Assembly: GCA_023450835.1 (NCBI GenBank)
Contig: JAEXGM010000200.1
Coordinates: 1-6,021, forward strand
Length of the DNA: 6,021 nucleotides
Origin: Bacillota bacterium
GTDB lineage: Bacteria; Bacillota; Clostridia; Lachnospirales; Lachnospiraceae
Direction of reading: 5' to 3'
The notes under the pieces were generated by a model. That model saw only the letters and a program-made list of their open reading frames with translations, had not been told where the DNA came from and ran no database searches. Position 1 is the first letter of the stretch; every line of letters begins with the position of its first letter. Positions 1 through 5,855 of the stretch are shown here, in pieces. Both the position numbers and the translations under genes were made by a program.

Positions 1-5
1 GTTGT

Positions 6-90
6 GCAGTCGTGGCGGAATTGGCATACGCGCTAGACTAAGGATCTAGTGGTCATTGCGACCGTACGGGTTCAAGTCCCGTCGACTGCA
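6..90 (+). tRNA. tRNA-Leu, anticodon AAG
   Basis: The sequence folds as a class II tRNA. The acceptor arms GCAGTCG (6-12) and CGACTGC (83-89) pair fully and A90 is the discriminator base. The anticodon stem CTAGA/TCTAG encloses the 7-base loop CTAAGGA, giving anticodon AAG, which reads CUU leucine codons. A long variable arm (GGTC/GACC stem) is present, as expected for leucine tRNA. The T arm ACGGG-TTCAAGT-CCCGT is at 66-82. The 3' CCA is not encoded, because GTAAT follows the discriminator. The 3' part is partly duplicated near 1509, so this gene looks like a site used by an integrating element. The tRNA remains intact. Confidence 0.97.
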
Positions 91-95
91 GTAAT
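70..95 (+). repeat. Putative att core at tRNA-Leu 3' end
   Basis: This 26-base stretch covers the T loop, the 3' acceptor arm and five bases past the tRNA. It recurs at 1509-1534 with two differences, both G in this copy and A in the other (positions 81 and 88). Identity stops sharply at the T loop, the usual crossover zone for tRNA-targeting integrases. I infer that this is one end of an integrated segment, with the tRNA kept functional on this side. Confidence 0.7.
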
Positions 96-97
96 GG

Positions 98-134
98 AAA
101 AAGGAATCAAACTTTCGGGTTTGGTTCCTTTTTT
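98..134 (+). terminator. Rho-independent terminator of tRNA-Leu
   Basis: Bases 98-112 pair with 119-133 around the loop TTTCGG, forming a 15-pair stem with one T-G wobble, and the descending arm ends in a T run. It lies eight bases after the tRNA and would end its transcript, so the HEPN gene downstream needs its own promoter. The A-rich ascending arm could let it act in both directions. Confidence 0.88.
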
Positions 135-255
135 GGTTAGGCGATAGTCGGGAGAAGCTAGGTGATAACTAGAAGTGTGGTGTATCATATACTAAAGAAA
201 AAACATTCTAAATGTGCAGATATGAGTAAACGTGATCTGGGAGGGTTGTTTGACC

Positions 256-284
256 CAGTATGCAGTTATATACTGCTTTTGTTT
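256..284 (+). other. Hairpin with T-rich tail before HEPN promoter
   Basis: CAGTAT (256-261) can pair with ATACTG (270-275). Alternatively GCAGT (262-266) can pair with ACTGC (272-276). TTTTGTTT follows. The stem is short and the two foldings compete, so this may be a weak terminator, or an operator because it abuts the predicted -35 box. Neither role is established. Confidence 0.27.
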
Positions 285-311
285 GCGTAAATACTTGTAT
301 AGATATATAAT
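283..311 (+). promoter_or_regulatory. Predicted promoter of HEPN gene
   Basis: A perfect -10 box TATAAT lies at 306-311. A weak -35 box TTGCGT (3/6 to consensus) lies at 283-288, with a 17-base spacer. Transcription would begin near 318, leaving a leader of about 34 bases. The tRNA terminator upstream makes a separate promoter necessary. Confidence 0.55.
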
Positions 312-341
312 ATAGTAATTATTAATTAATACGAAAGATAT

Positions 342-345
342 GGGG
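342..345 (+). promoter_or_regulatory. Ribosome binding site setting HEPN start at 352
   Basis: GGGG at 342-345 sits six bases before the ATG at 352. The earlier in-frame ATG at 340 overlaps this site and has only GAAAG before it at close range, so the later start is preferred. Confidence 0.5.
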
Positions 346-351
346 ATTCAT

Positions 352-1191
352 ATGTCGAATTTTGTAATTAAGGGTACTGTATTAGGTCATACATATGAAA
401 AATGGAGGAATGACAAAGATACTTTATCATCGGTTTTAATCTCGGTTATGTCAACATGGGAAATGAACAATAGTTTTAATAATAAAATTTCAACAAATCT
501 CATGCGTGAATATGGAAAGGTTGTAAATGCATATTCAGGATTTATGAATGATATTCACAATCTTGCTATTACTTTGGACATGATAGAAAGTAATTTAGAG
601 GATAAGTCATTAGATTTTTGGAAAAAATTATTGTATATAACATTATTGGTTGAGGTCTATTTTACAAATTTAAGGACAATCTATGATTTTACTTCTTATT
701 TCCCAAAAGTATTGATTGATGAAAAAAATTTTTCACACCTACCATCGAAAAAAGAAGGATCAATTAAGGAATTGATAAAATTTCTAAAAAAAGAAAATGC
801 AAAGGAAGTTTTATCTCAAGAGATAATTGATGTTTTTATTAATTGTGAAAGCAATTTGGATGATGTACGGAATATAAGAGATATGATAATTCATAAAGGA
901 AAAGAACCGATACTTTTTATCGATAATGACGATGAAGTAAAAATATCGATTAACTCTAAAGAAAACAATATAAATTTGTTACCAAATATTTTGAATGAAC
1001 AAGAGCAAGCATATGATTTAAAAAAATACCTAAGTAAAATTACTAATAATTTATTTGATTTTATAGAAAGTTTGGGAGAAGCAATGTACCAAGAGTTTTT
1101 TAAAAGAGATCCAAATTATGGTATATATTTAGGAGAATTAACAGGGATATGTATAACAAATTTCATTGAGTTCTTAGGATGGGGCGAATAG
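352..1191 (+). CDS. HEPN-domain protein, putative RNase
   Basis: This predicted 279-residue cytoplasmic protein has no signal peptide or membrane segment. It appears mostly helical. Near two thirds of its length, in a stretch reading DVRNIRDMIIHKGKE, it carries R176-x4-H181, which matches the R-x(4-6)-H motif of HEPN domains. In that superfamily the Arg and His form the RNase active site, and many members are effectors in toxin-antitoxin, abortive infection or CRISPR systems. The local pattern recalls the Cthe_2314-type HEPN families, but I cannot fix the subfamily. The start at 352 is chosen from the GGGG ribosome binding site; ATG 340 would add four residues. The gene stands alone, without the adjacent MNT nucleotidyltransferase partner that often neutralises HEPN toxins. 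It lies between the tRNA-Leu and the duplicated tRNA 3' end, suggesting cargo of an integrated segment. RNase activity is inferred from one motif only. Confidence 0.6.
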   Translation: MSNFVIKGTVLGHTYEKWRNDKDTLSSVLISVMSTWEMNNSFNNKISTNLMREYGKVVNAYSGFMNDIHNLAITLDMIESNLEDKSLDFWKKLLYITLLVEVYFTNLRTIYDFTSYFPKVLIDEKNFSHLPSKKEGSIKELIKFLKKENAKEVLSQEIIDVFINCESNLDDVRNIRDMIIHKGKEPILFIDNDDEVKISINSKENNINLLPNILNEQEQAYDLKKYLSKITNNLFDFIESLGEAMYQEFFKRDPNYGIYLGELTGICITNFIEFLGWGE

Positions 1192-1508
1192 GGTTAGTAG
1201 AATGATTTTAACTAATTTCGTTTGAACCAATAGATAGGTGAAAAATGGGGAGAAGACGCTGGGGCATAGTAGATAAAGGACTAATTATATTAAGATTAGT
1301 TCATTTACTAGGTTATTTCTAAAGGTACTTTGCACCACATTTATTTATTATTAATACTTTTATATTCGTTCAATAAATGAAGCGCTTGGTTATTGTGTTT
1401 AAGTAGATATGTTTTGTGAAAATAGTAAAAGTCACTTTTATGTCACATGGCAAAGTTATCGAAGCTAAGTGAAAAATAGGAATGTGGTCTTTTAGGAGAT
1501 ATGCTAGC
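1192..1508 (+). other. Gene-free stretch after HEPN gene
   Basis: I see no supported gene here. A 25-codon reading frame at 1245-1322 is preceded by AGGTG at only four bases and resembles nothing I recognise. A hairpin pairing 1278-1286 with 1294-1302 has no T tract after it. The odd-centred palindrome TAAAAGT-C-ACTTTTA at 1426-1440 might be a protein binding site but has no promoter beside it. No clear terminator for the HEPN gene is visible. Confidence 0.6.
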
Positions 1509-1534
1509 GTTCAAGTCCCATCGACTACAGTAAT
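1509..1534 (+). repeat. Duplicated tRNA-Leu 3' end, putative att site
   Basis: This is the second copy of the 26-base sequence at 70-95, with 24 identities. Upstream of 1509 there is no tRNA similarity: the 5' arm of the T stem, anticodon arm and acceptor 5' strand are all missing, so it is not a tRNA gene. Like the first copy it is followed within a few bases by a terminator, consistent with being the original tRNA 3' flank displaced by an insertion. The two G-to-A changes suggest either drift after loss of function or an attachment site brought by the element. No integrase lies between the copies. Confidence 0.72.
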
Positions 1535-1537
1535 AAG

Positions 1538-1572
1538 AAAGCTTTGAAAGCATTTGCTTTCAAGGCTTTTTT
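1538..1572 (+). terminator. Strong Rho-independent terminator
   Basis: Bases 1538-1551 pair with 1556-1569 in a 14-pair stem (one T-G wobble) closed by ATTT and running into a six-T tract (1567-1572). Its position right after the tRNA 3' copy mirrors the tRNA-Leu terminator at 98-134, so it may be the older terminator of this tRNA locus. Confidence 0.85.
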
Positions 1573-1610
1573 ATCTTATCAATAAATCGCTTATGAAATT
1601 GAATATGATT

Positions 1611-1640
1611 AGAGGGTGATTGAGTTTAATCATTCTTTTT
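1611..1640 (+). terminator. Second terminator-like hairpin
   Basis: Bases 1611-1621 can pair with 1628-1638 around the loop GAGTTT, with three G-T wobbles, and T residues run from 1636 to 1640. It is weaker than the hairpin at 1538-1572 and follows no gene directly. It may be a backup terminator isolating the downstream operon. Confidence 0.38.
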
Positions 1641-1777
1641 ATGCAATTAAAATCCACATTAATGGTAAGCAGCTAGATTTGTAAAGTATTTGTTGTTCTG
1701 AGAAGATATTATGTTCTTTGAAAATCTAATATTAAGTGAAAATTAAAATGGTACATCTATATTATATAAATTTGATG

Positions 1778-1797
1778 ATTGAAATAGTAATTTCGAT
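1778..1797. promoter_or_regulatory. Inverted repeat upstream of operon promoter
   Basis: ATTGAAAT (1778-1785) and ATTTCGAT (1790-1797) form an eight-base inverted repeat with one mismatched pair and a four-base centre. It ends directly before the predicted -35 region, a usual place for an operator. No DNA-binding regulator gene is obvious in the window, unless the Panacea-fused protein plays that part. AT-rich sequence gives such repeats by chance fairly often. Confidence 0.35.
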
Positions 1798-1798
1798 G

Positions 1799-1827
1799 TT
1801 TATTACGATACCAGAATGTGGTATAAT
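1799..1827 (+). promoter_or_regulatory. Extended -10 promoter of the four-gene operon
   Basis: TATAAT at 1822-1827 is preceded by TG at 1819-1820, giving the extended -10 form TGnTATAAT. The -35 position at 1799-1804 (TTTATT, 17-base spacer) matches consensus only weakly, which extended -10 promoters tolerate. Transcription would begin near 1834, about 24 bases before the first gene. This excludes the in-frame ATG at 1816 as a start, because it lies inside the promoter. Confidence 0.72.
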
Positions 1828-1845
1828 CAGGAAAACAAATACAGC

Positions 1846-1850
1846 GGAGG
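1846..1850 (+). promoter_or_regulatory. Ribosome binding site setting ThyA-like start at 1858
   Basis: GGAGG lies seven bases before ATG 1858, optimal spacing for initiation. It fixes the start of the first operon gene and removes 14 codons from the longest possible reading frame. Confidence 0.85.
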
Positions 1851-1857
1851 AAAATCT

Positions 1858-2604
1858 ATGAATGTACCTATTGTAATACATGAGCAGTCTTTTCAAAAGG
1901 CTTGGGCTAAAGCAATTATGACATTAAAGGACATGAAGTGGTCTGGATGGAATTTGATTGTACAAGTAGATAATTGTAGTATGATACAAGAAAAGAATCA
2001 TAATGTTATGGAAAAATATGCCAAACAACATGGATTAATAGGTCAAAATCAAGTATCATACACTATTTTTCCTTATAAATTGTATAAAGAAGGTGTAGGT
2101 AGAGAAAGATTTTATAAATATTATTGGAGATATTTTGAAAAGACAAGGCATATGGAACATAGTGGATGGGGTACATATTTCGAAAGAATGATTAGATATG
2201 TTTCTGGAAATAAGACTATTGATCAGTTGGGGAGTATTATTGATAATATCAATAATCGGGACAAAACTTTTCAGGCTGCTTATACCATGTTAATACCATA
2301 TCCTCATAGAGATAGTAATAAAATGATGGGGGCACCATGTCTAAACTATGTTACTGTGCAAGTGGAAAATAATAATGTCTATGATAAGCAAATAAACTTA
2401 CTAGCTGTTTATAGAAATCATGATTTTACAGAAAGAGCATATGGTAATTATTATGGATTATGCAATTTGCTAAATTATATAGCAAATGAAACAAACGCTA
2501 TAGCTGGTAATTTGACCTGTATATCTTCACACGCGTATGTGCCAAATTACAAGAAAGAGCTAGCATCTATTGCAGAAGGGATCTTAAATAATGAATATGT
2601 ATAA
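1858..2604 (+). CDS. Thymidylate synthase-like protein (archaeal type)
   Basis: This 248-residue protein has the C-terminal signature of the thymidylate synthase/dCMP hydroxymethylase fold. APC at 159-161 supplies the nucleophilic cysteine C161. YRNHD at 185-189 corresponds to the phosphate- and base-binding RSxD segment. GNYYGL holds N197, in the place of the Asn that favours uracil over cytosine. SHAY at 224-227 keeps the His and Tyr that contact the sugar. The final third (AYGNYYGLCNLLNYIA, then GNLT) is closest to methanogen-type ThyA rather than the E. coli form, where His follows the cysteine; here it is Leu. Family enzymes add a one-carbon unit at C5 of dUMP or dCMP using a folate-type cofactor. 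With catalytic residues kept, activity on a pyrimidine nucleotide is likely, but substrate and product are unknown. It heads the operon, and its last 14 bases overlap the radical SAM gene, so the two are probably co-translated. A housekeeping role is unlikely given these neighbours. Confidence 0.78.
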   Translation: MNVPIVIHEQSFQKAWAKAIMTLKDMKWSGWNLIVQVDNCSMIQEKNHNVMEKYAKQHGLIGQNQVSYTIFPYKLYKEGVGRERFYKYYWRYFEKTRHMEHSGWGTYFERMIRYVSGNKTIDQLGSIIDNINNRDKTFQAAYTMLIPYPHRDSNKMMGAPCLNYVTVQVENNNVYDKQINLLAVYRNHDFTERAYGNYYGLCNLLNYIANETNAIAGNLTCISSHAYVPNYKKELASIAEGILNNEYV

Positions 2605-3622
2605 TCTGAAAGAATTAAAAATTGAAGTGACTTATAAATGCCCTCTTGCATGCGTACATTGTTCTAGCGAAGCAAATGATACAAATGAATTAAATCTTGA
2701 TAAAATCAAATGTATGAGTATAATAAAAGAGGCAATAGACTTAGGAATAAAAGAGTTAGCAATTTCGGGCGGAGAGCCAATGTACTGGGAAGGCCTTAGT
2801 GATGTTATAAAATATGCTGCAAGTAATGGATTGGTAACTAGTATTTATACTTCTGGCAATCATGAAAATTATAAACACGTGATAAGTGAGTTGGCGATGA
2901 ATGGTTTGAAAAGAGCAGTTTTTAGTATTTATTCTGCCGATAAAATTGAACATAACAGAGTGACAAGAAAGAAGACAAGTTTCGATAATACTATAAATTC
3001 AATTGTGTATTCTAAGTCAGTTGGTATTATACCTGAAATACATTTTGTAGCATTAGCTAGTAATTACACAAAATTAGAATCTATTTGTAAATTTGCTCAT
3101 GACATTGGCGTTAAAAGAATTAGTGTATTGCGTTTTGTACCACAAGGCAGAGGGGTACTTATTCAAGAGAAGGATTCATTATCCCAGGAACAAAATCAAG
3201 AACTGAGAAAGTTAATTGTTGAGTTACGTGAAAAAGGTTTTGACATTAGAACTGGTTCTCCATTCAATGTATTATATCTAAATGAAAAACCTAAGTGTTT
3301 AGCAGCCCAAGATAGATTGATTATTGCGCCCGATTTACGCCTTTATCCTTGTGATGCATTTAAGCAAATTAGATATGAGGAGTTTGATGTAAACGATAAA
3401 TACTCAGCTCTAAATAATGTTTCCTTGAAAGATTGTTGGGAAAAATCAAGTTATCTAAATCGGATTAGAGAGGCTATATATGAAGAGAATTCTGCTCCGT
3501 GTAAATTTTGTAATGCATTTGATAAGTGTAAATCTGGTTGTTTAGCTCAAAAATACATATTATACAAGTCATTAAGCGAAAATCCAGATCCAGCATGTTT
3601 AATGAGAAAGGTAAAACAATGA
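2591..3622 (+). CDS. Radical SAM/SPASM domain enzyme
   Basis: This 343-residue enzyme starts with a radical SAM core. C17-x3-C21-x2-C24 binds the SAM-cleaving 4Fe-4S cluster, and GGEP at 60-63 contacts the SAM methionine. The C-terminal third (from about residue 236) is a SPASM-type domain with cysteines C236, C254, C304, C307, C313, C317 and C336 for auxiliary clusters. The segment IIAPDLRLYPCDAF around 244-257 is typical of it. Total length is usual for the family. SPASM enzymes mostly modify peptides or proteins, though some act on other substrates. No precursor peptide gene is visible, because both neighbours overlap it. Start ATG 2591 has GAAGGG ten bases upstream; ATG 2597 would sit too far away. 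The SPASM domain and motif spacing make viperin (nucleotide-acting, without SPASM) a poor fit. Pairing with a ThyA-like enzyme suggests a pyrimidine or the partner protein as substrate, but this is inference. Confidence 0.88.
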   Translation: MNMYNLKELKIEVTYKCPLACVHCSSEANDTNELNLDKIKCMSIIKEAIDLGIKELAISGGEPMYWEGLSDVIKYAASNGLVTSIYTSGNHENYKHVISELAMNGLKRAVFSIYSADKIEHNRVTRKKTSFDNTINSIVYSKSVGIIPEIHFVALASNYTKLESICKFAHDIGVKRISVLRFVPQGRGVLIQEKDSLSQEQNQELRKLIVELREKGFDIRTGSPFNVLYLNEKPKCLAAQDRLIIAPDLRLYPCDAFKQIRYEEFDVNDKYSALNNVSLKDCWEKSSYLNRIREAIYEENSAPCKFCNAFDKCKSGCLAQKYILYKSLSENPDPACLMRKVKQ

Positions 3623-4761
3623 TTAGCACTAATAATAGAGAAAAATACTTTTCACTACTGCTTTCTTCGGTATCGAAGTGTGATTTGTGTGAAAGAATGT
3701 GTAATCGAAAAAAAGTACTATCTAATCATAATGGAAGTATATACTCCAAGGTAATCTTTATAGCAGAAGCACCAGGGCGATTAGGAGCGGAATGCACAGG
3801 TATTCCTTTATATGGAGATAAAACAGGCGAAAACTTTGAGATGTTATTGGGGAACATCGGATGGAGTCGACAGGATATATTTATAACAAATTCTATATTA
3901 TGTAACCCACAAGATGAAAATGGTAATAATTCAACACCAATTAAAGAAGAAATATCAAATTGCAGTTATTTTTTGGAGATGATACTTGAGTTAATTGACC
4001 CCGATGTAATAGTAACATTAGGTGTAAAAGCATTAGAAGCATTAAAAATAATAGAAAACCATGAATATATTCTTAAAAATTGTGTTGCGGAATGTTTAGA
4101 CTGGCATGGACGAAAGCTAGTACCACTATATCATATGGGACCTAGGGCAATCATACATAGATCGTTAATTCAACAAAGAGCAGATTTTATACGATTATCA
4201 CATATGGTAAATCCAATAACTGGATTCAAGGATAACAAGTCACTTCAAAGAAAGCAACAAAAAAATCATAATGCAAATACTAGGATAATTGATATGGTTG
4301 CGATTATAATAAATGAAGTGAGAGAATTATCTTTTTTTAAGTTGACGAAACTTTTGTATTTAGCAGATTGCTTATATTATGAGAAACAAGAAAGATCTAT
4401 TTCAGGTTCAATATATCTACGAATGCAAGAAGGACCATGGATACCTTCGTTAAAAGAAATAATTAAAGATATCAATGGAAAACTATGTGTAACACATTTT
4501 TATAATAAGAAACCATACTTAGAATATATAAGTAATAATTATATTAATAGCTTGTCTAGTGATGAGACGGAGTTTATAAAAAATATATGTAAGTTGTATT
4601 ATAATCATTCAGATGCACAAATCAAAACTGCTGCATATCTAACTAAGCCTATGAAGTATATAATTAAACAAGAAAAACTGGGAAGAAATATGACTAAAAT
4701 ACCAGTACTATATAGAGATTCAACTGTCATGGATTATGACACAGATTATATAGAAAAGTAG
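3619..4761 (+). CDS. Uracil-DNA glycosylase-like/Panacea fusion
   Basis: This 380-residue two-domain protein has an N-terminal half (about 15-195) resembling 4Fe-4S uracil-DNA glycosylases of families 4/5. Cluster ligands C21-x2-C24, C95 and C115 are all present. The active-site loop reads AEAPGRLGAEC (49-59), followed by GIPLYG; TNSILCNP (90-97) and VIVTLG (130-135) are family-typical. YHMGPRA (171-177) takes the place of the HPS-type motif, keeping H172. After a polar linker (about 200-220), residues 221-370 match the Panacea (SocA-like, DUF4065) domain: KLTKLLYLADCLYY at 241-254, then SGSIYLRMQEGPWIP at 262-276. Panacea domains are known as antitoxin modules pairing with many unrelated toxins. 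The ATG overlaps the previous stop (ATGA), with AGAAAGG eight bases upstream; longer in-frame starts lie inside the preceding gene and are rejected. It could excise or sense an altered base, with Panacea restraining it or a partner. Confidence 0.8.
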   Translation: MISTNNREKYFSLLLSSVSKCDLCERMCNRKKVLSNHNGSIYSKVIFIAEAPGRLGAECTGIPLYGDKTGENFEMLLGNIGWSRQDIFITNSILCNPQDENGNNSTPIKEEISNCSYFLEMILELIDPDVIVTLGVKALEALKIIENHEYILKNCVAECLDWHGRKLVPLYHMGPRAIIHRSLIQQRADFIRLSHMVNPITGFKDNKSLQRKQQKNHNANTRIIDMVAIIINEVRELSFFKLTKLLYLADCLYYEKQERSISGSIYLRMQEGPWIPSLKEIIKDINGKLCVTHFYNKKPYLEYISNNYINSLSSDETEFIKNICKLYYNHSDAQIKTAAYLTKPMKYIIKQEKLGRNMTKIPVLYRDSTVMDYDTDYIEK

Positions 4762-4809
4762 AAGTAATATAGTTTGTTTTAGCATAGCCTTAGTGAAAGG
4801 AATATTTAT

Positions 4810-5598
4810 ATGGACTTATATGTAAGAGATTATGAAAAACCGACTAAACATGAATTAGAAGCAATTGAAGAGCAAAATGAATTTTTTAAATTAGGAATTA
4901 TATCTCCGGAGCATATCGATCCTATTAATAAATACGATAGTGAGGTTAGAGATTTTGTTTGCCATTACAGAAAGAAATTTCCTAATAATGTTATATGGTC
5001 AGATGAACTAGATAAAGTTGCAGCAAAAAAAGAAGCAGAAGCATTTATAAAAGTATTAGACAAATCTAGAACTGAAAGTGATATACAAAATTATATAAAG
5101 AGAAATAGAAAATGGTTTATTCCAGCATCAATTTTGAAAGAATATAATTTCGGACATAAAGAAAACTACTTATTTCCTGAAATGATGTTGGGAAAAACAT
5201 ACAAAGTTGATTATGTTATATGTGGCCGTAATTCAGATGGTTTTCATCTTTTATTAGTTGAATTTGAAAATGCAAATACGTCATTCATTAAGAAATACGG
5301 AAATGGAACGAGTGAAAGCGTTACTGAGGGGTATGGTCAGATATTTAATTGGAAGATATGGATGAATGAGAATCTTCAATTGTTTTTAAATGAATTTCAA
5401 TTTACTAAAAAGGGAATATATATACCAATTTCTCGAATTCACTATTGTTTAGTAGTTAGTAGAAGAAAATTTATGAATGATTCAGCTAGAGATCGAAAGA
5501 ATTCTTTGATATCAGATACAAAAGAATTAAACATCATAAATTATGATAGAATATGTGACTATATAAGTGCTCTTGGTAGTGGTTATTGTTTGCTATAA
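4810..5598 (+). CDS. DUF4263/Shedu-like PD-(D/E)XK nuclease
   Basis: This 262-residue soluble protein has an N-terminal helical part (about 1-85) of unknown role. The pattern of the DUF4263 domain found in the Shedu anti-phage protein SduA follows. ESDIQNYIKRNRKWF (89-103) is the typical entry helix. KVDYVI gives D134, and LLLVEFENA gives E151 and E153 as candidate metal ligands. GYGQIFNWKIW (174-184) holds the usual Q177 and tryptophans. The motif is D...E-x-E rather than D...E-x-K, so the lysine position is Glu. Shedu proteins are nucleases that protect bacteria from phages; DNA cleavage here is inferred. The start is supported by GAAAGG nine bases upstream. It follows the glycosylase gene by 48 bases without a clear promoter or terminator, so I place it at the end of the same operon, probably as the cleaving component. 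Confidence 0.72.
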   Translation: MDLYVRDYEKPTKHELEAIEEQNEFFKLGIISPEHIDPINKYDSEVRDFVCHYRKKFPNNVIWSDELDKVAAKKEAEAFIKVLDKSRTESDIQNYIKRNRKWFIPASILKEYNFGHKENYLFPEMMLGKTYKVDYVICGRNSDGFHLLLVEFENANTSFIKKYGNGTSESVTEGYGQIFNWKIWMNENLQLFLNEFQFTKKGIYIPISRIHYCLVVSRRKFMNDSARDRKNSLISDTKELNIINYDRICDYISALGSGYCLL

Positions 5599-5729
5599 AT
5601 TGGAAGATAAAGCCATCCACGAGAATCGGATATGGATAAAATTGGCTAATTATGATTTTGCGAAAATACTTGACGGTATCGGGTGGAGAAGGTGAAAACA
5701 TTTTTTAAATGCCTAAGTATAGGTGATCG

Positions 5730-5738
5730 TGATATAAT
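5730..5738 (+). promoter_or_regulatory. Possible extended -10 promoter before HD gene
   Basis: TGATATAAT matches the extended -10 form, but no recognisable -35 box lies 16-18 bases upstream. If used, transcription would begin near 5745, leaving a leader of about 110 bases before the HD gene. A second TATAAT at 5823-5828 lacks both TG and a -35 box. If neither is active, the HD gene would depend on read-through from the upstream operon. Confidence 0.35.
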
Positions 5739-5843
5739 AAATACGGTTTTAAAGACCCCTTATAAAAGTAGTTCTGTATTAGAAAAGTACCTGAATCAGT
5801 AGAATTATCAATGGAGATACTTTATAATAGATAAAAAAGCAGT

Positions 5844-5849
5844 AGGAGG
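5844..5849 (+). promoter_or_regulatory. Ribosome binding site setting TTG start at 5856
   Basis: A full AGGAGG lies six bases before TTG 5856. The strength of this site supports the rare start codon. The TTG at 5851 is only two bases from the site and is followed after one codon by a stop in its own frame. Confidence 0.85.
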
Positions 5850-5855
5850 CTTGAC

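Noticed and set aside
1245..1322. 25-residue reading frame with AGGTG four bases upstream
   Set aside because: Short, with close spacing, no recognisable product and no partner; it could be a tiny peptide but the sequence alone does not support it.
1426..1440. Palindrome TAAAAGT-C-ACTTTTA as an operator
   Set aside because: Short and AT-rich, with no promoter next to it, so chance is the simplest explanation.
1497..1534. A second tRNA gene
   Set aside because: Only the T loop and 3' acceptor sequence are present; no anticodon arm or 5' acceptor strand can be found upstream.
1816..1857. N-terminal extension of the ThyA-like protein by 14 residues
   Set aside because: The ATG at 1816 lies inside the predicted promoter and upstream of the likely transcription start, while GGAGG points to 1858.
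2756..2953. A 65-codon antisense frame inside the radical SAM gene
   Set aside because: It lies wholly within a well-supported gene over its conserved GGEP region, has no recognisable domain, and reads as a shadow of the + strand codons.
3538..3618. N-terminal extension of the glycosylase-Panacea protein by 27 residues
   Set aside because: It would overlap the SPASM cysteine region of the radical SAM gene. ATG 3619 has a good ribosome binding site and the typical ATGA overlap.
2591..3622. Prokaryotic viperin
   Set aside because: A C-x3-C-x2-C radical SAM motif is present, but the long cysteine-rich SPASM region and overall pattern do not fit viperins.
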